A stretch of DNA of 64,000 nucleotides from the NCBI GenBank assembly GCA_000337115.1, contig AOIR01000005.1, positions 51,006 to 115,005 on the forward strand, in the 5' to 3' direction. Of this stretch, positions 33,958 to 44,032 are shown in pieces; the stretch's first letter is position 1; the number at the start of each line of letters is the position of its first letter. The position numbers and the translations under genes are program-made. A model generated the notes under the pieces. That model was not told where the DNA came from, did no database searches, and was given only the letters and a program-made list of their open reading frames with translations. This DNA is from Natrinema thermotolerans DSM 11552. GTDB taxonomy: Archaea; Halobacteriota; Halobacteria; Halobacteriales; Natrialbaceae.

Positions 33958-35751
33958 TCAGTCGAGCAGCGATTCGAACTCCTCGAGGCGCTGGCCGTAG
34001 GTCTCGAGGGCGCGATCGATCGGGGCCGAGGAACTCATATCGACGCCGGCGATCCGCAGGAGGTCGAGGGGGTACTCCCGGGAGCCGTGCCGGAGGAACT
34101 CGAGGTAGTCCTCGGCGGCGGATTGGCCGTTCTCGAGAACGTCGTCGACGATCGCCAGCGCCGCCGAGATGCCGGTGGCGTACTGGTAGACGTAGAAGGC
34201 CCGATAGAAGTGGGGGATTCGCATCCACTCGCGGGCGATCCGGTCGTCGATCGTAGCGGGCGCGTAGTAGTCTTCTTTCAGCCCGCGGTAGAGGTCGTCC
34301 AGCCGGTCCGCGGTCAGGGGCTCGCCCGCCTCCTCGAGGCGGTGGGTCTCGTGTTCGAACTCGGCGAAGAGGGTCTGCCGATAGAGGGTCGAGCGAACCC
34401 GCTCTAAGAACTCGTTCAGGACGTGCTTGCGGAACTCGGGATCGTCGACGGTTTCCAGCAGGTGGTTGGTCAACAGGGCCTCGTTGACCGTACTGGCGAC
34501 CTCGGCCACGAAGATCTCGTAGTTCGAGTAGATGTAGGGCTGTTCGTCCTTCGTGAGTTCCGAGTGCATCGAGTGGCCGAGTTCGTGGGCCAGCGTGTAC
34601 ATCGAGGCGATATCCTGCTGGTAGTTCAGGAGGATGAACGGCTGGGTGTCGTAGGTGCCGCCGGAGTAGGCACCCGACTGTTTGCCCTCGTTCTCGTAGA
34701 CGTCGATCCACTGGGAGTCGAGGCCGTCCGCGACGCGGGACTGGTACTCCTCACCGAGCGGCGCGAGCGCGTCGACGACGTACTCGGTGGCCTGGTCGTA
34801 CTCGAGGTCGGGGCCCTCGTCGCCGGTCAGCGGCATGTAGAGGTCCCACATCTGCAGGTCGTCGACGCCGAGCGCCCGCTCTTTGAGTTCGGCGTGGTGG
34901 TGGAGCTTGTCGAGGTTGTCGTGGACGGTATCGACGAGCGTATCGTAGACCTCGACGGGGACGTTCGGCCCGTCGAGGGCGGCCTCGCGGGCGGTGTCGT
35001 AGTTGCGCGCTCGAGCGGTCTTGACGTCGGCCTTGACGCTGTTCTTGTAGCTGGCCGCAACGGTGTTGCGAACCGACTCCCACTCGTCGAAGTAGCCCTC
35101 GTAGACCCGTTTGCGAAAGTCGCGGTCGGGCCGTTTGAGCAGGTTCGTGAAGTTGCTCTGGGTGATCTCGACGGCCTCGCCCTCGGGATCCTCGACGGTC
35201 GGGAACGCCATGTCCGCGTTCGAGAGCATGTTGTAGACCTCGCCGGTCGCCCCGGTCACCTCGCTCAGGTCGGCCAACAGCGCCTCGACATCGGCCGAGC
35301 GCGTGTGGGGTTTCATCCGGAGAACGTCGTCGACGTAGTGGTCGTAGGTCTCGAGGGCCGGCTCCTCGTCGACCAGCTCGTCGAAGGCCTCGCGAGTCAG
35401 GTCCTGGAGTTCGGGTTCGATAAAGGAGGCGGCGGACTGGGCGTCGGCCGCCAGCGACTGGGCGCGGGCGGTCAGGGCCTGGTACTGCTGGTTCGTCGTG
35501 TCCTCGTCGCGGCGCATCCGGGCGTAGGCCGAGACCGTCGACACCTCGCGCATGATCTCGTCGCGTAACTCGAGGGTCTCGAGGAGGGTCTCGGCGTCGT
35601 CGGTGACCTGTCCCTCGTAAGCCTCGAGGTCGTCGACGCGCTCGGCGACGGCCTCGTAGGCCGCCTCCCAGTCGTCGTCGGTCGCGTAGATGCTCTCGAG
35701 GTCCCACGTATACTGCTCGTCGACCTCCGAGCGTTCGGGTACGGAACTCAT
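33958..35751 (-). CDS. pepF: Oligoendopeptidase F (M3 family zinc peptidase)
   Basis: The 597-aa cytoplasmic peptidase has the zinc motif HELGH at residues 389-393 (MYTLAHELGHSMHSELTKDE) and the downstream glutamate in NYEIFVAEVASTVNEALL. The N-terminal helical lobe starts MSSVPERSEVDEQYTWDLES. M3B enzymes cleave short peptides, and here it may trim peptides released by the proteasome, although the pan gene next door has its own promoter region. Length is normal. ATG 35751 is chosen because the family N-terminus begins there. Confidence 0.95.
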   Translation of the reverse strand: MSSVPERSEVDEQYTWDLESIYATDDDWEAAYEAVAERVDDLEAYEGQVTDDAETLLETLELRDEIMREVSTVSAYARMRRDEDTTNQQYQALTARAQSLAADAQSAASFIEPELQDLTREAFDELVDEEPALETYDHYVDDVLRMKPHTRSADVEALLADLSEVTGATGEVYNMLSNADMAFPTVEDPEGEAVEITQSNFTNLLKRPDRDFRKRVYEGYFDEWESVRNTVAASYKNSVKADVKTARARNYDTAREAALDGPNVPVEVYDTLVDTVHDNLDKLHHHAELKERALGVDDLQMWDLYMPLTGDEGPDLEYDQATEYVVDALAPLGEEYQSRVADGLDSQWIDVYENEGKQSGAYSGGTYDTQPFILLNYQQDIASMYTLAHELGHSMHSELTKDEQPYIYSNYEIFVAEVASTVNEALLTNHLLETVDDPEFRKHVLNEFLERVRSTLYRQTLFAEFEHETHRLEEAGEPLTADRLDDLYRGLKEDYYAPATIDDRIAREWMRIPHFYRAFYVYQYATGISAALAIVDDVLENGQSAAEDYLEFLRHGSREYPLDLLRIAGVDMSSSAPIDRALETYGQRLEEFESLLD

Positions 35752-35906
35752 AGCCACGCGTTCGAAGCGGTGGCGGTAAAGCGTGTCGGACCCCTTCAGG
35801 GTACGGGAAGCCGGGATCAACCCGATCCTGTCCGCCGAGCGTTCGCGGCGGGTGCCCCGACCGGAAGAACGAACGGCTTTTCACTCTCATTTCCCGAATC
35901 GCCAGT

Positions 35907-36452
35907 ATGAACCGGCTCCTCGAGTCGTTAGACGACGCGCCGATCATCGACAAGGACGGGTACGAGTACCTCGTCCATCCGATCAGCAACGGGGTCCCAC
36001 AGCTCGATCCCGCCCTGTTGCGGGAGGTCGTCGTCGAAGTGATGCGAACCGCGGACCTCGACGTGGACAAGATCGTCGCGCCGGAGGCGATGGGCATCCA
36101 CCTCGCGACCGCACTCTCCCTGCAGGCCGACGTGCCGTTGGTCGTCATCCGAAAGCGGGCCTATGGGCTCGACGGCGAGGTCTCCCTGCATCAGGAGACG
36201 GGCTACTCGGAGTCGGAGATGTACATCAACGACGTCGAGGCGGGCGATCGCGTCCTGATCGTCGACGACATGCTCTCGACCGGCGGCACGCTGGCGGCCA
36301 TCTGCACCGCGCTGGACGATATCGGTGCCGACATCGTCGACATCGTGGTCGTCCTTCGAAAGGTCGGCGACTCCGCGCTCGATGACACGAAGTTCGACGC
36401 GACGAGCCTCCTCGACATCACCGTCGAGGACGGTGAGGTAACGGTTCACTGA
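35907..36452 (+). CDS. hpt: Hypoxanthine/adenine-type purine phosphoribosyltransferase
   Basis: This 181-aa enzyme carries the PRPP-binding motif [13 protein letters not shown] at about 113-125 and family segments [20 protein letters not shown] and [20 protein letters not shown]. It matches the archaeal HGPRTase-like family that salvages purine bases to nucleotides with PRPP. Base preference cannot be fixed from sequence. The downstream gene is an NCS2 purine/uracil permease, which fits uptake plus salvage. Confidence 0.9.
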   Translation: MNRLLESLDDAPIIDKDGYEYLVHPISNGVPQLDPALLREVVVEVMRTADLDVDKIVAPEAMGIHLATALSLQADVPLVVIRKRAYGLDGEVSLHQETGYSESEMYINDVEAGDRVLIVDDMLSTGGTLAAICTALDDIGADIVDIVVVLRKVGDSALDDTKFDATSLLDITVEDGEVTVH

Positions 36453-36626
36453 TCGCCCCCGTTGGTTTCCGTTGTTGTCCTACAAGAGTAGTGGGTAGCG
36501 GCGGCTCCCCGTCGCCGCTCCCCGAAATATATGCACGATTGTGGATATAGTCGGCCCCAATCGACCGCTCGATAAGCGCATATACGAGATTTTTTGTACA
36601 TCGATTCGCTACGGGGTGGGTATAGT

Positions 36627-38036
36627 ATGTCGAACGGAACTGACGGGGGCATTCGGATCGAATACGGCGTCGACGAAAAACCGCCGTTACCGAAGTCCAT
36701 CCTGCTGGGCTTGCAACACGTCGCGGTCATGATCGTGCCGGCGACGGCAGTGGCGTACGTCGTCGCAAACGGGGTCGGTGCCGAAGCCGACGCGGCCTAC
36801 CTCGTCCAGATGGTCCTGCTGTTTTCCGGACTGGCGACGATGGTCCAGGCGTACACCGTCGGCCCGGTCGGTGCGCGGCTGCCGATCGTCATGGGCTCGA
36901 GTTTTACCTTCGTCGGCGCGACGATCGATATCGGCGCTAGCTTCGGGCTGGCCGCCGTCTTCGGTGCGATCCTCGTGACCGGCTTCGTCGTCGAGGGCCT
37001 GATCGGCTGGCAGTTCAAACGTATCAAGCCGTTCTTCCCGCCGCTGGTGACCGGCCTCGTCGTCGTCATCATCGGCCTCTACCTCGTGCCGGTCGCGATG
37101 GACTACGCCGCCGGCGGGGTCGGCGCGTCGGACTTCGGTGCCTTGCACCACATCGGACTCGCCGCGCTCGTGCTGGCGATCGCCGTCGGTCTCAACATGT
37201 TCACGCGCGGCGTCACACGACTGTTGTCCGTGCTGTTTGCGATCATCGTCGGCTACGTGACCGCCATCGCTCTCACGTTCGCGACCGGGCTCGAACTCGT
37301 CGACTTCTCGGACGTCGGGAGCGCCGCGTGGATCGCGCTCCCGTCGCCGACGCGCTTTGGCTTCGAGTTCGAGCCGATCGCGATCGCCACCTTCGCCGTC
37401 CTCTTTCTCGTCTCCTCGATGGAGACCGTCGGCGACATGTCCGGCGTCACGGCCGCCGAGGGGCGCAATCCGACGAACGAGGAGTTCCGCGGCGGGCTGT
37501 TCAACGACGGCCTGTTGAGTTCGATCGGCGCCGTCTTCAGTGCGTTCCCGATCACGTCGTTCTCTCAGAACGTCGGCATCGTCAACTTCACCGGCGTGAT
37601 GAGCCGTCACGTCGTCGGCATCGGCGGCGTCTTCCTCGCCGTCCTCGGACTGAGTCCCAAAGTCGGCGCTGCCGTCACGACGATCCCCAGCGCGGTCTTT
37701 GGCGGCGCTGTCCTGCTAATGGCCGGGATGGTCGCCGCCAGCGGGTTCCGTCTGGTCGTCACGCACGTCGACCTCGATCGTCGGAACACGGTCATCGTCG
37801 CCGTCTCGCTCGGCCTTGGACTCGGCGTCGCGACGACGCCCGAGGCACTGTCGGGACTCCCGAGCGGCGCGGAGCTGTTCTTCGGACAGTCGGTCATCGT
37901 GACCGCGCTGTCGGCACTGGTCCTCAACACGTTCGTCCCCGGCGCGGCGAGTCCGCTGTTCGACGCCCCGCCGACCGACGCGGAGCCGGCTGCGGACGCC
38001 GTCGACGCCGAACCCGCCGGCTCCGTAGACGACTGA
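36627..38036 (+). CDS. NCS2 family nucleobase permease (xanthine/uracil type)
   Basis: The 469-aa transporter has about 14 membrane helices and the NCS2 motif region (SSMETVGDMSGVTAAEGRNP, with ITSFSQNVGIVNFTGVMSRH after it). The N-terminal motif PLPKSILLGLQHVAVMIVPA is typical. It imports a purine or pyrimidine base by proton symport; location next to hpt favours a purine. ATG 36627 is used; an ATG 33 nt upstream would add eleven residues. A TATA-like CATATACG lies at about 36577-36585. The 174-bp gap to hpt holds a small hairpin (AGCGGCG/CGCCGCT, about 36498-36521). Confidence 0.9.
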   Translation: MSNGTDGGIRIEYGVDEKPPLPKSILLGLQHVAVMIVPATAVAYVVANGVGAEADAAYLVQMVLLFSGLATMVQAYTVGPVGARLPIVMGSSFTFVGATIDIGASFGLAAVFGAILVTGFVVEGLIGWQFKRIKPFFPPLVTGLVVVIIGLYLVPVAMDYAAGGVGASDFGALHHIGLAALVLAIAVGLNMFTRGVTRLLSVLFAIIVGYVTAIALTFATGLELVDFSDVGSAAWIALPSPTRFGFEFEPIAIATFAVLFLVSSMETVGDMSGVTAAEGRNPTNEEFRGGLFNDGLLSSIGAVFSAFPITSFSQNVGIVNFTGVMSRHVVGIGGVFLAVLGLSPKVGAAVTTIPSAVFGGAVLLMAGMVAASGFRLVVTHVDLDRRNTVIVAVSLGLGLGVATTPEALSGLPSGAELFFGQSVIVTALSALVLNTFVPGAASPLFDAPPTDAEPAADAVDAEPAGSVDD

Positions 38037-38187
38037 GCCACGCGCCGGTCTCGACGACGTGCTTGCGGCGGTCGGGGACGGATCGATGCGGGCGGGCGAC
38101 GAACCCGACCGCCATCAGAACTGATTCGATCGCGTGATTGTCAGGTCTGCGAACTACTTTTGACGGATCGGTCCCGAAACGGGGACG

Positions 38188-39501
38188 ATGCGACCGATCT
38201 CACGCCGCGGGGTACTCGGAACGTGCGGGGCGGCCCTCGCGTTCGGGGCCGGCTGTCTCGGGGACGGAACGGACGACGAAGCGAACGGGGACGGCGACGG
38301 ATCGGCGGCCGAAAGCGGGACGTGGCCGTCGTTTCGCGGCGGCCCGTCCAACGCGGCGGTCGCCGACGTGGACGGGTTCGACGAGGAGCCGGCGGAACGC
38401 TGGACGGTCGACCTGCCGACCACTCCGGGAACGGCCGCGATCGCCGACGGCACGGCCTACCTCGCGGCCGGCTCGAGGCTGTCCGCGATCGATCTCTCGA
38501 ACGGCGACGAGCGCTGGACGGTCGCCCTCGAGGGGGCCCGAACCGGATCGCCGGCAACCGCCGAGGACGCCGTGGTCTGTCCCGACGCCGAGGGGCTACT
38601 CGTCGTCGACCACGAGGGGAACGACCGGCGTCACGTCCCGTACGACGGTGCGACGACTGCTCGGCTGACCGCACAGCAACAGGCCGGGCCGTCAGTACCG
38701 TCCTCACCGACCGTAGTCGACGGCACGGCGTACGTTGGGACGCCGGCCGGCGACCTCGTCGCGATCGGGCTCGCGGACGGCGCGGTGACGTGGCGCTCGC
38801 CGGCGACCGACGGCTGGGCGTCGCTAGCACTGCAGCGCCAGACGGCCGGCGGAGTCACTTCCCCGGCCGTCGCCGACGGCCGCGTCGTCGTCGGAACGGA
38901 AGCCGGGATTGCCGCGTTCGACGCCGCCGACGGCTCGAGCGAGTGGACCCACGACACAGAGCGTGCGGTCCGGTCCGCGCCGGCGGTGGTCGACGGGACC
39001 GTCTACGTCGGGGGAGCGACGCCGGTCGCGCTGGCGGCCGAAAGCGGCCAGCTCCAGTGGGGCGGCAAGGGGGCTGCGTCGCTGTCCCTGCAAGGCACCG
39101 GGGAGAGCGTTCGCCGACAGGAACTCCCACCGATGGCCCCCTCAGTGGCTGTCGGCGACGAACGGGTCGTGCGTCATGACTCCGACGAGCGACTGGTCGC
39201 GCTGGATCGGAGCGATGGGAGCGAGCGATGGGGAGCCCCGCTCGAGGAAGTCGAGTCGCTCTCGCGATCGGTCGGCAGCGCCGGGACGGCCCAGTACGCG
39301 CCGAGTTGGTCGTCACCGGTCATCGCGGGCGATGCGGTCGTCGTCGGAACCACGGCGGGCGTCGTCGCCGTCTCGCTGGCCGACGGGACGGGGCTGTGGC
39401 GGCTCCCGACCGACAGTCGCGTGGTCGCATCGCCGGCGGTCGCGGACGGCGCGATCGTCGTCGGTGACGGGAGCGGGACGGTCCGGGCGCTCGAGACCTA
39501 G
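38188..39501 (+). CDS. PQQ-like beta-propeller lipoprotein
   Basis: The 437-aa protein has a Tat-type signal (ISRRGVLGTCGAALAFGAG) with lipobox GAGCLG, so it is anchored outside. After an Asp/Gly-rich linker come seven or eight blade repeats of the PQQ/YVTN type (DGTAYLAAGSRLSAIDLSNG, DGTVYVGGATPVALAAESGQ, ADGAIVVGDGSGTVRALET). Haloarchaeal proteins of this kind are usually non-enzymatic scaffold or BamB-like propellers. No PQQ-dehydrogenase active-site motif is visible. Its stop overlaps the stop of the convergent small gene by 3 nt. Confidence 0.88.
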   Translation: MRPISRRGVLGTCGAALAFGAGCLGDGTDDEANGDGDGSAAESGTWPSFRGGPSNAAVADVDGFDEEPAERWTVDLPTTPGTAAIADGTAYLAAGSRLSAIDLSNGDERWTVALEGARTGSPATAEDAVVCPDAEGLLVVDHEGNDRRHVPYDGATTARLTAQQQAGPSVPSSPTVVDGTAYVGTPAGDLVAIGLADGAVTWRSPATDGWASLALQRQTAGGVTSPAVADGRVVVGTEAGIAAFDAADGSSEWTHDTERAVRSAPAVVDGTVYVGGATPVALAAESGQLQWGGKGAASLSLQGTGESVRRQELPPMAPSVAVGDERVVRHDSDERLVALDRSDGSERWGAPLEEVESLSRSVGSAGTAQYAPSWSSPVIAGDAVVVGTTAGVVAVSLADGTGLWRLPTDSRVVASPAVADGAIVVGDGSGTVRALET

Positions 39502-39734
39502 GTCTCCGCGTCGACGGCGGTCCGGACGACGCGGGCGAGCCCGAGCGTGGCGAGATAGGTACCGACGAGGACCAGCAAGACGAACAGGACGACGCCGAGC
39601 GCGGACGCGCCGATCTCCGGATGGGTCCGCAGCGGCGTGGTCAGCCGCGTCCCGAAGAAGATCACGAGCGCGCCCGCGGCGACGCGGATCGACGCGCGCC
39701 AGTAGGTTCCGTACTCTTCCGGCGAGAGTTCCAT
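39498..39734 (-). CDS. Small two-helix membrane protein
   Basis: This 78-aa product has a short acidic start (MELSPEEYGTYWRASIR), then two hydrophobic helices (VAAGALVIFFGTRL and SALGVVLFVLLVLVGTYLA), and ends TAVDAET. Function unknown. ATG 39734 fits the compact form; the frame is open upstream to 39812. It is convergent with the propeller lipoprotein and follows truA in the same direction. Confidence 0.65.
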   Translation of the reverse strand: MELSPEEYGTYWRASIRVAAGALVIFFGTRLTTPLRTHPEIGASALGVVLFVLLVLVGTYLATLGLARVVRTAVDAET

Positions 39735-39808
39735 GCGCCGAGATGTGCGTTCGGGGGCCAAAAGCACTGGTACGTAGGCTGCGACGAGCAGGGCCACGTG
39801 GCCGCCGG

Positions 39809-40648
39809 TCACCGCATTCCGTCAGTGAGCTGTCCGGCGACCCGCGCACCCGTTCGCCGGTCGATACGGCGGCGATCGAACACCGAACGAGCGCTCTGGG
39901 CCGCCTCATCGTCGATCTCGAACTCGAGGTCGGGATATCGAACGTCGGTCAGGACGAGCGGTTCCGGCGAGGCGGGTGCGATCCCCTCGTGGCCGGGCAG
40001 CGGCTCGGGCTCGAGGACGCGGTCGATCTTCTCGCGGGGGGCGTCGCCGGTTCCGACCGCGCGGGCGAGCGAGACGAGCCGACGGACGAGTTCGCGGGAG
40101 AACCCGCCCGCGGCGACCGTGAGGACGAGGTAGTCGCCGTCCCGCTCGGCTGCGAGGGCCAGCGAGCGCTCGGTGTTGTGATCGTCCGGCGTCAGATTGC
40201 GAACGTCGTGTGTCCCGGACAGCGCCTCGCAGGCCGCGTGGAACCGGTCGTCGTCGACGGCCGGCGCGCCGTCCGTCTCGGTGAGCGGCGCGTACAGGTG
40301 ATAGGTGTACTCCCGGCGGGTCGCGTGGTGGGTCGCGTGAAAGTCCGGGGGCGCGTCGGCCGCCGCCCACGCCCGAACGTCGGCCGGGAGACGGCCGTTC
40401 AACGCCCGCGGCGCGAGCCAGTCGGGGGCCTCGAGCGCGATCGTCTGGGCGAGCGCGGAGACGCCCGCGTCGGTCCGCCCGGCCGCGGCGTAGCCCGCCG
40501 GTTTGTCGGCGTCGGGCTCGAGGACCGAGAGGTCGCGGAGGGCGTCGAAGATGGCGTCCTCGACGGTCGGCACGTCGGGCTGGGGCTGGCGCTGAAACCC
40601 GTGATAGTCGGTCCCGTCGTAGGCGATCCGGAACGCGCGGCGTGGCAT
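39809..40648 (-). CDS. truA: tRNA pseudouridine(38-40) synthase TruA
   Basis: The 279-aa enzyme has the catalytic aspartate in the conserved motif GRTDAGVSA and the family start FRIAYDGTDYHGFQRQPQ. It isomerises uridines in the tRNA anticodon arm at positions 38-40. The C-terminal region (GGFSRELVRRLVSLARAVGT, then PLVLTDVRYPDLEFE) is typical. Length is normal for archaeal TruA. Confidence 0.93.
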   Translation of the reverse strand: MPRRAFRIAYDGTDYHGFQRQPQPDVPTVEDAIFDALRDLSVLEPDADKPAGYAAAGRTDAGVSALAQTIALEAPDWLAPRALNGRLPADVRAWAAADAPPDFHATHHATRREYTYHLYAPLTETDGAPAVDDDRFHAACEALSGTHDVRNLTPDDHNTERSLALAAERDGDYLVLTVAAGGFSRELVRRLVSLARAVGTGDAPREKIDRVLEPEPLPGHEGIAPASPEPLVLTDVRYPDLEFEIDDEAAQSARSVFDRRRIDRRTGARVAGQLTDGMR

Positions 40649-40846
40649 TTGCTCGATTCGATCCAGCGGGGCCAGCGTGTTATACGGTTCGCTGTGTCCG
40701 GTCGGCGGACCACCGGGGCTACCGCTCGCGCTCGAAAGTCGCCAGCGAACTGTTCCGCGACCGTGATATCGGTTCGGGTCGGCGGCAAAATAAGGGCCGC
40801 AAACGGCGACGCCACCGGAGTCGCTCGGGGAGCTATCGGTGGCGAG

Positions 40847-41338
40847 TTACAGTTCGTCGTCGGTATCGAACCCGCCGCCGTCGACGTCATCGGATTCGGG
40901 TTCATCGATGTCGAACGCGTCGGTCTCGAGGGGAGCGCCCGCGGCACTGACGGCACCGTCCTGAATCTCGATGGTGACGCCGTCGTCGCCGTCGGCCATG
41001 CCGAGCAGTTGCCCGGTCGCCGACTCCACTTCCCGATTGACCGACCAGACGAACCGTAACACCGACTCGAGTTCGGTGCCGGCCTCGCCGACGCCGCGGC
41101 GATGGGAAAGATCGCCCAGACTCCGCGCGCCTTCGGGGTGGAGATACTGGATCGGGTGGTCGGTCGGCACCTCCCGTAAGTCGACGTCGAACGACCAGAG
41201 GTACGGCAGGGCCTGCAGGGCGTACCCCTGGGGTTTCGGCGCGCGGCGGCCGGCGGCGGTCAGGGCGACGTTGATCGCCAGCGGTTCCGCATCGGTGTCG
41301 AAGTAGACGCCCGGAGCGCCGGGGATGGAGAGTCGCAT
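40847..41338 (-). CDS. Haloarchaeal hypothetical protein
   Basis: This 163-aa soluble protein begins MRLSIPGAPGVYFDTDAEPL and has a mixed alpha/beta core (YALQALPYLWSFDVDLREVP ... LESVLRFVWSVNREVE), with an acidic tail (DIDEPESDDVDGGGFDTDDE). I recognise no family. It lies upstream of truA on the same strand with a 198-bp gap, so co-transcription is uncertain. ATG 41338 is the first good start. Confidence 0.65.
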   Translation of the reverse strand: MRLSIPGAPGVYFDTDAEPLAINVALTAAGRRAPKPQGYALQALPYLWSFDVDLREVPTDHPIQYLHPEGARSLGDLSHRRGVGEAGTELESVLRFVWSVNREVESATGQLLGMADGDDGVTIEIQDGAVSAAGAPLETDAFDIDEPESDDVDGGGFDTDDEL

Positions 41339-41434
41339 ACTCGAGGGAGGGGGCCGGGGACGGGTGAGTTCCCACCCGGCACTCACAGCCCGATTTTATA
41401 CGGGTCGCGGGCGGCTCCGGTCGCCGGCGTTCGG

Positions 41435-42178
41435 TCAGTGGAAGGTGTCGGCGAACTTGTCCCGGCGGTTGATGTCGAGTTCGCTGATGCTCGAGCCCTC
41501 ACGGCTCGCGGCGAAGCGGATCGCTTGCGCGACCTCCTCGGGTTCGCTGACCTCGCCTTCCTCGAACCGCTCGGCGAAGCTCTCGCCGTCGGCCGCCCCG
41601 AACTCCGAGCGGACCTCGGCGGGGTTGACGATCGAGATGCCGACGCCGTCGTCGCCGACCTGGGCTGCGAGGCTCTTGGCGAAGCCCCGAACCCACCACT
41701 TCGTGGCCGCGTAGACCGGATTGGACGGCCGCGGATGTCGGCCGGCGAAGCTGGCGACGAAAACGAGGTGGCCCTCACGCTCACGGAGGTGCGGCAACGC
41801 CGCTCGAGACGCGTAGAAGACGCCGTCGACGTTGGTCTCCTGCATCGTCTCGTATGCCTCGGTCGTCATCGATTCGATGTCGCTGCTTCGGGCCAGTCCC
41901 GCGTTGTTCACCAGCACGTCGATCCCGCCGAATCGGTCGACGGCGGCCGCGAGGAGCGCGTCGACGGCGCTCTCCTCGCGGACATCCGTCGGTACGGCGA
42001 GGGCTTCGACGCCGTGGTCGGCCTCGAGATCGGCCGCGAGGTCGGACAGGCGCTCCTCGCTGCGGGCCGCGAGGACGACGTTCGCACCGCCGTCGGCGAG
42101 TTCGTGACAGGTCGCCGCGCCGATACCGGAACTCGCACCGGTGACGATGGCCGTCTTCGACTCGAGTGTCGCTGACAT
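41435..42178 (-). CDS. Short-chain dehydrogenase/reductase (SDR)
   Basis: The 247-aa enzyme has the classical SDR features: cofactor motif TGASSGIG near residue 14, VLVNNAG, the catalytic serine in FVASFAG, and YxxxK in YAATKWW. The Arg in LAARSEERL suggests NADP over NAD. The substrate is unknown. The C-terminal motif SSISELDINRRDKFADTF is like that of many haloarchaeal YdfG/clavaldehyde-type SDRs. ATG 42178 begins right at the Rossmann fold. Confidence 0.88.
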   Translation of the reverse strand: MSATLESKTAIVTGASSGIGAATCHELADGGANVVLAARSEERLSDLAADLEADHGVEALAVPTDVREESAVDALLAAAVDRFGGIDVLVNNAGLARSSDIESMTTEAYETMQETNVDGVFYASRAALPHLREREGHLVFVASFAGRHPRPSNPVYAATKWWVRGFAKSLAAQVGDDGVGISIVNPAEVRSEFGAADGESFAERFEEGEVSEPEEVAQAIRFAASREGSSISELDINRRDKFADTFH

Positions 42179-42269
42179 CGTCCGACGGCTAGACGGGCAG
42201 CGACCTAAAATCGAGGGTCGCGGATCGTGAGGGCACGAATCGCCGGGAGCGGAGTCCGGCCGAAGAGGG

Positions 42270-43796
42270 TCAGTATTCCTCGAGATCGTACAGCTCACCG
42301 TACTTCGACTCGACGTACTCGAGGAAGTAGTCGGCGGTCAGGCCCTCGCCGGTGGCCCGCTCGATCAGGTCGGGCGTGACGTATCGCTTGCCGTGCTGAT
42401 GGACGTTCTCGCGGAGCCAGCCGTTGAGGTCGTCGAACTCGCCCTCTCGGATGGCGTCGTCGAACGGGCCGCGGTCGGCCTCGGCGGCGGCGTACAGCTG
42501 TGCCGCGAGTACCGAGCCCAGCGAGTACGTCGAGAAGTAGCCGAAGTCACCGTGAGACCAGTGGATGTCCTGCAGACAGCCCTCCGCGTCCGTCTCCGGC
42601 CGGACGCCGAGATACTCCTCGTACTTGTCGTTCCAGACCTGCGGGACCTCCGCGACCTCGAGGTCGCCCCGGATCAGATCGCGCTCGATCTCGAAGCGGA
42701 TCACGATGTGGAGGTGGTAGGTGAGTTCGTCCGCCTCGACCCGGATGAGGTTGTCGTCGTGGACCTGATTGGCCGACTCGTAGGCCTCCTCGGGGGTCAC
42801 GTCCGCGAGTTCGGGGAACCGCTCGCGGGCGATCGGCAGGAAGTGGTCCCAGAAGGGCCGCGAGCGGCCGACGTGGTTCTCCCAGAGACGCGACTGGGAC
42901 TCGTGGACCGAGAGGTCCCGTGCTTCGCCAAGCGGCGTGCCGTAGCCGTCGTCGGGAAGCCCTTGCGTGTAGTTGGCGTGGCCGAACTCGTGGATGGTCG
43001 AGGTGATCGAGCCCAGCAGATCGTCTTCCTCGAAGCGGGTCGTCACGCGGGCATCGAACTGCGTGCCCGAGGAGAACGGATGCGGCGCGGTGTCGAGCCG
43101 CCCGCGGTCCCAGTCGTAGCCCAGCGAGTCCAGCACGTCCCGCGCCAGCGCCTCCTGATCGTCGTCGTCGAACTCGCCGGCGAAGGCGTCGGTCGTCAGC
43201 TCGACGTCGCTGTCCTGAACGGCGTCGATCAGCGGCACGAGGGTCTCACGTAGGCGCTCGAGGACGCGCTCGGCGGTCTCGAGGTCGATGTAGGGCTCGT
43301 AGTCCGCGAAGAGAACGGCGTAGGGATCGGCGTCGGGATCGATGTGATTCGCGTACTCGCGTTTGAGATCGACCAGTTGCTCGAGGGTGGGCGCGAACTG
43401 CTCGAAGTCGTCTTCCTCCTTGGCCCGTTTCCACGTGGGATGGGCGTTCGACGCCGTCGCAGAGATCTCCTCGACGAGGTCCTGTGGGACGCTGGTCTCG
43501 CGGTCGTACCGGCGGCGGATCTCGCGGACGACCGCTGCCCGCTCGTCCGCCAGGGCCGTCTCCTCTAACTCCGCGAGCAAGTCACCGGTCTCGTCGGCGG
43601 TCAGGAGTTCGTGACTGAGCGAGGACAGCGTCGAGAGTTGCTGTGCCCGGGCCGGGGTGCCCTCGTCGGGCATTACGACTTCCTGGTCCCACCGGAGGAC
43701 GCCGGCCGCGTTCCCGACGTTCGAAATCCGCTGGACTCGCGTTTCGAACTGCTCGTAGGTGTCGGCCTCGCTCGCGTCGGCCTGATCGGTCGCCAT
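42270..43796 (-). CDS. M32 family metallocarboxypeptidase (Taq type)
   Basis: This 508-aa enzyme has the zinc motif HEFGH at 269-273, the upstream HPFSSG (239-244) typical of M32, and HESQSRLWENHVGRS downstream with the third ligand. M32 enzymes remove C-terminal residues from peptides in the cytoplasm. Together with pepF and an M20 peptidase it adds to a local set of peptide-degrading enzymes, though each has its own gene context. Length matches the family. Confidence 0.94.
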   Translation of the reverse strand: MATDQADASEADTYEQFETRVQRISNVGNAAGVLRWDQEVVMPDEGTPARAQQLSTLSSLSHELLTADETGDLLAELEETALADERAAVVREIRRRYDRETSVPQDLVEEISATASNAHPTWKRAKEEDDFEQFAPTLEQLVDLKREYANHIDPDADPYAVLFADYEPYIDLETAERVLERLRETLVPLIDAVQDSDVELTTDAFAGEFDDDDQEALARDVLDSLGYDWDRGRLDTAPHPFSSGTQFDARVTTRFEEDDLLGSITSTIHEFGHANYTQGLPDDGYGTPLGEARDLSVHESQSRLWENHVGRSRPFWDHFLPIARERFPELADVTPEEAYESANQVHDDNLIRVEADELTYHLHIVIRFEIERDLIRGDLEVAEVPQVWNDKYEEYLGVRPETDAEGCLQDIHWSHGDFGYFSTYSLGSVLAAQLYAAAEADRGPFDDAIREGEFDDLNGWLRENVHQHGKRYVTPDLIERATGEGLTADYFLEYVESKYGELYDLEEY

Positions 43797-44032
43797 GGGC
43801 GTACCGTTCGACCGGAATCGGTATCAACGTCGGGGTTCCGGACAGCGCGACCCACCCACGAACCACCCGTCAGGGTGTGGGACAACCCGAGGTGTCGGGT
43901 CTCGAGACGGTACGTACTCGGTATCGATGCCGCCGTCAGTGGCTCGCGGGCCCGCATCGGGGAACGGATGCGAACGCTGCGGAACGTGCAAGCAGCGAAC
44001 TGTTCCGCCGACCTGACGTACGTCGAGCCACC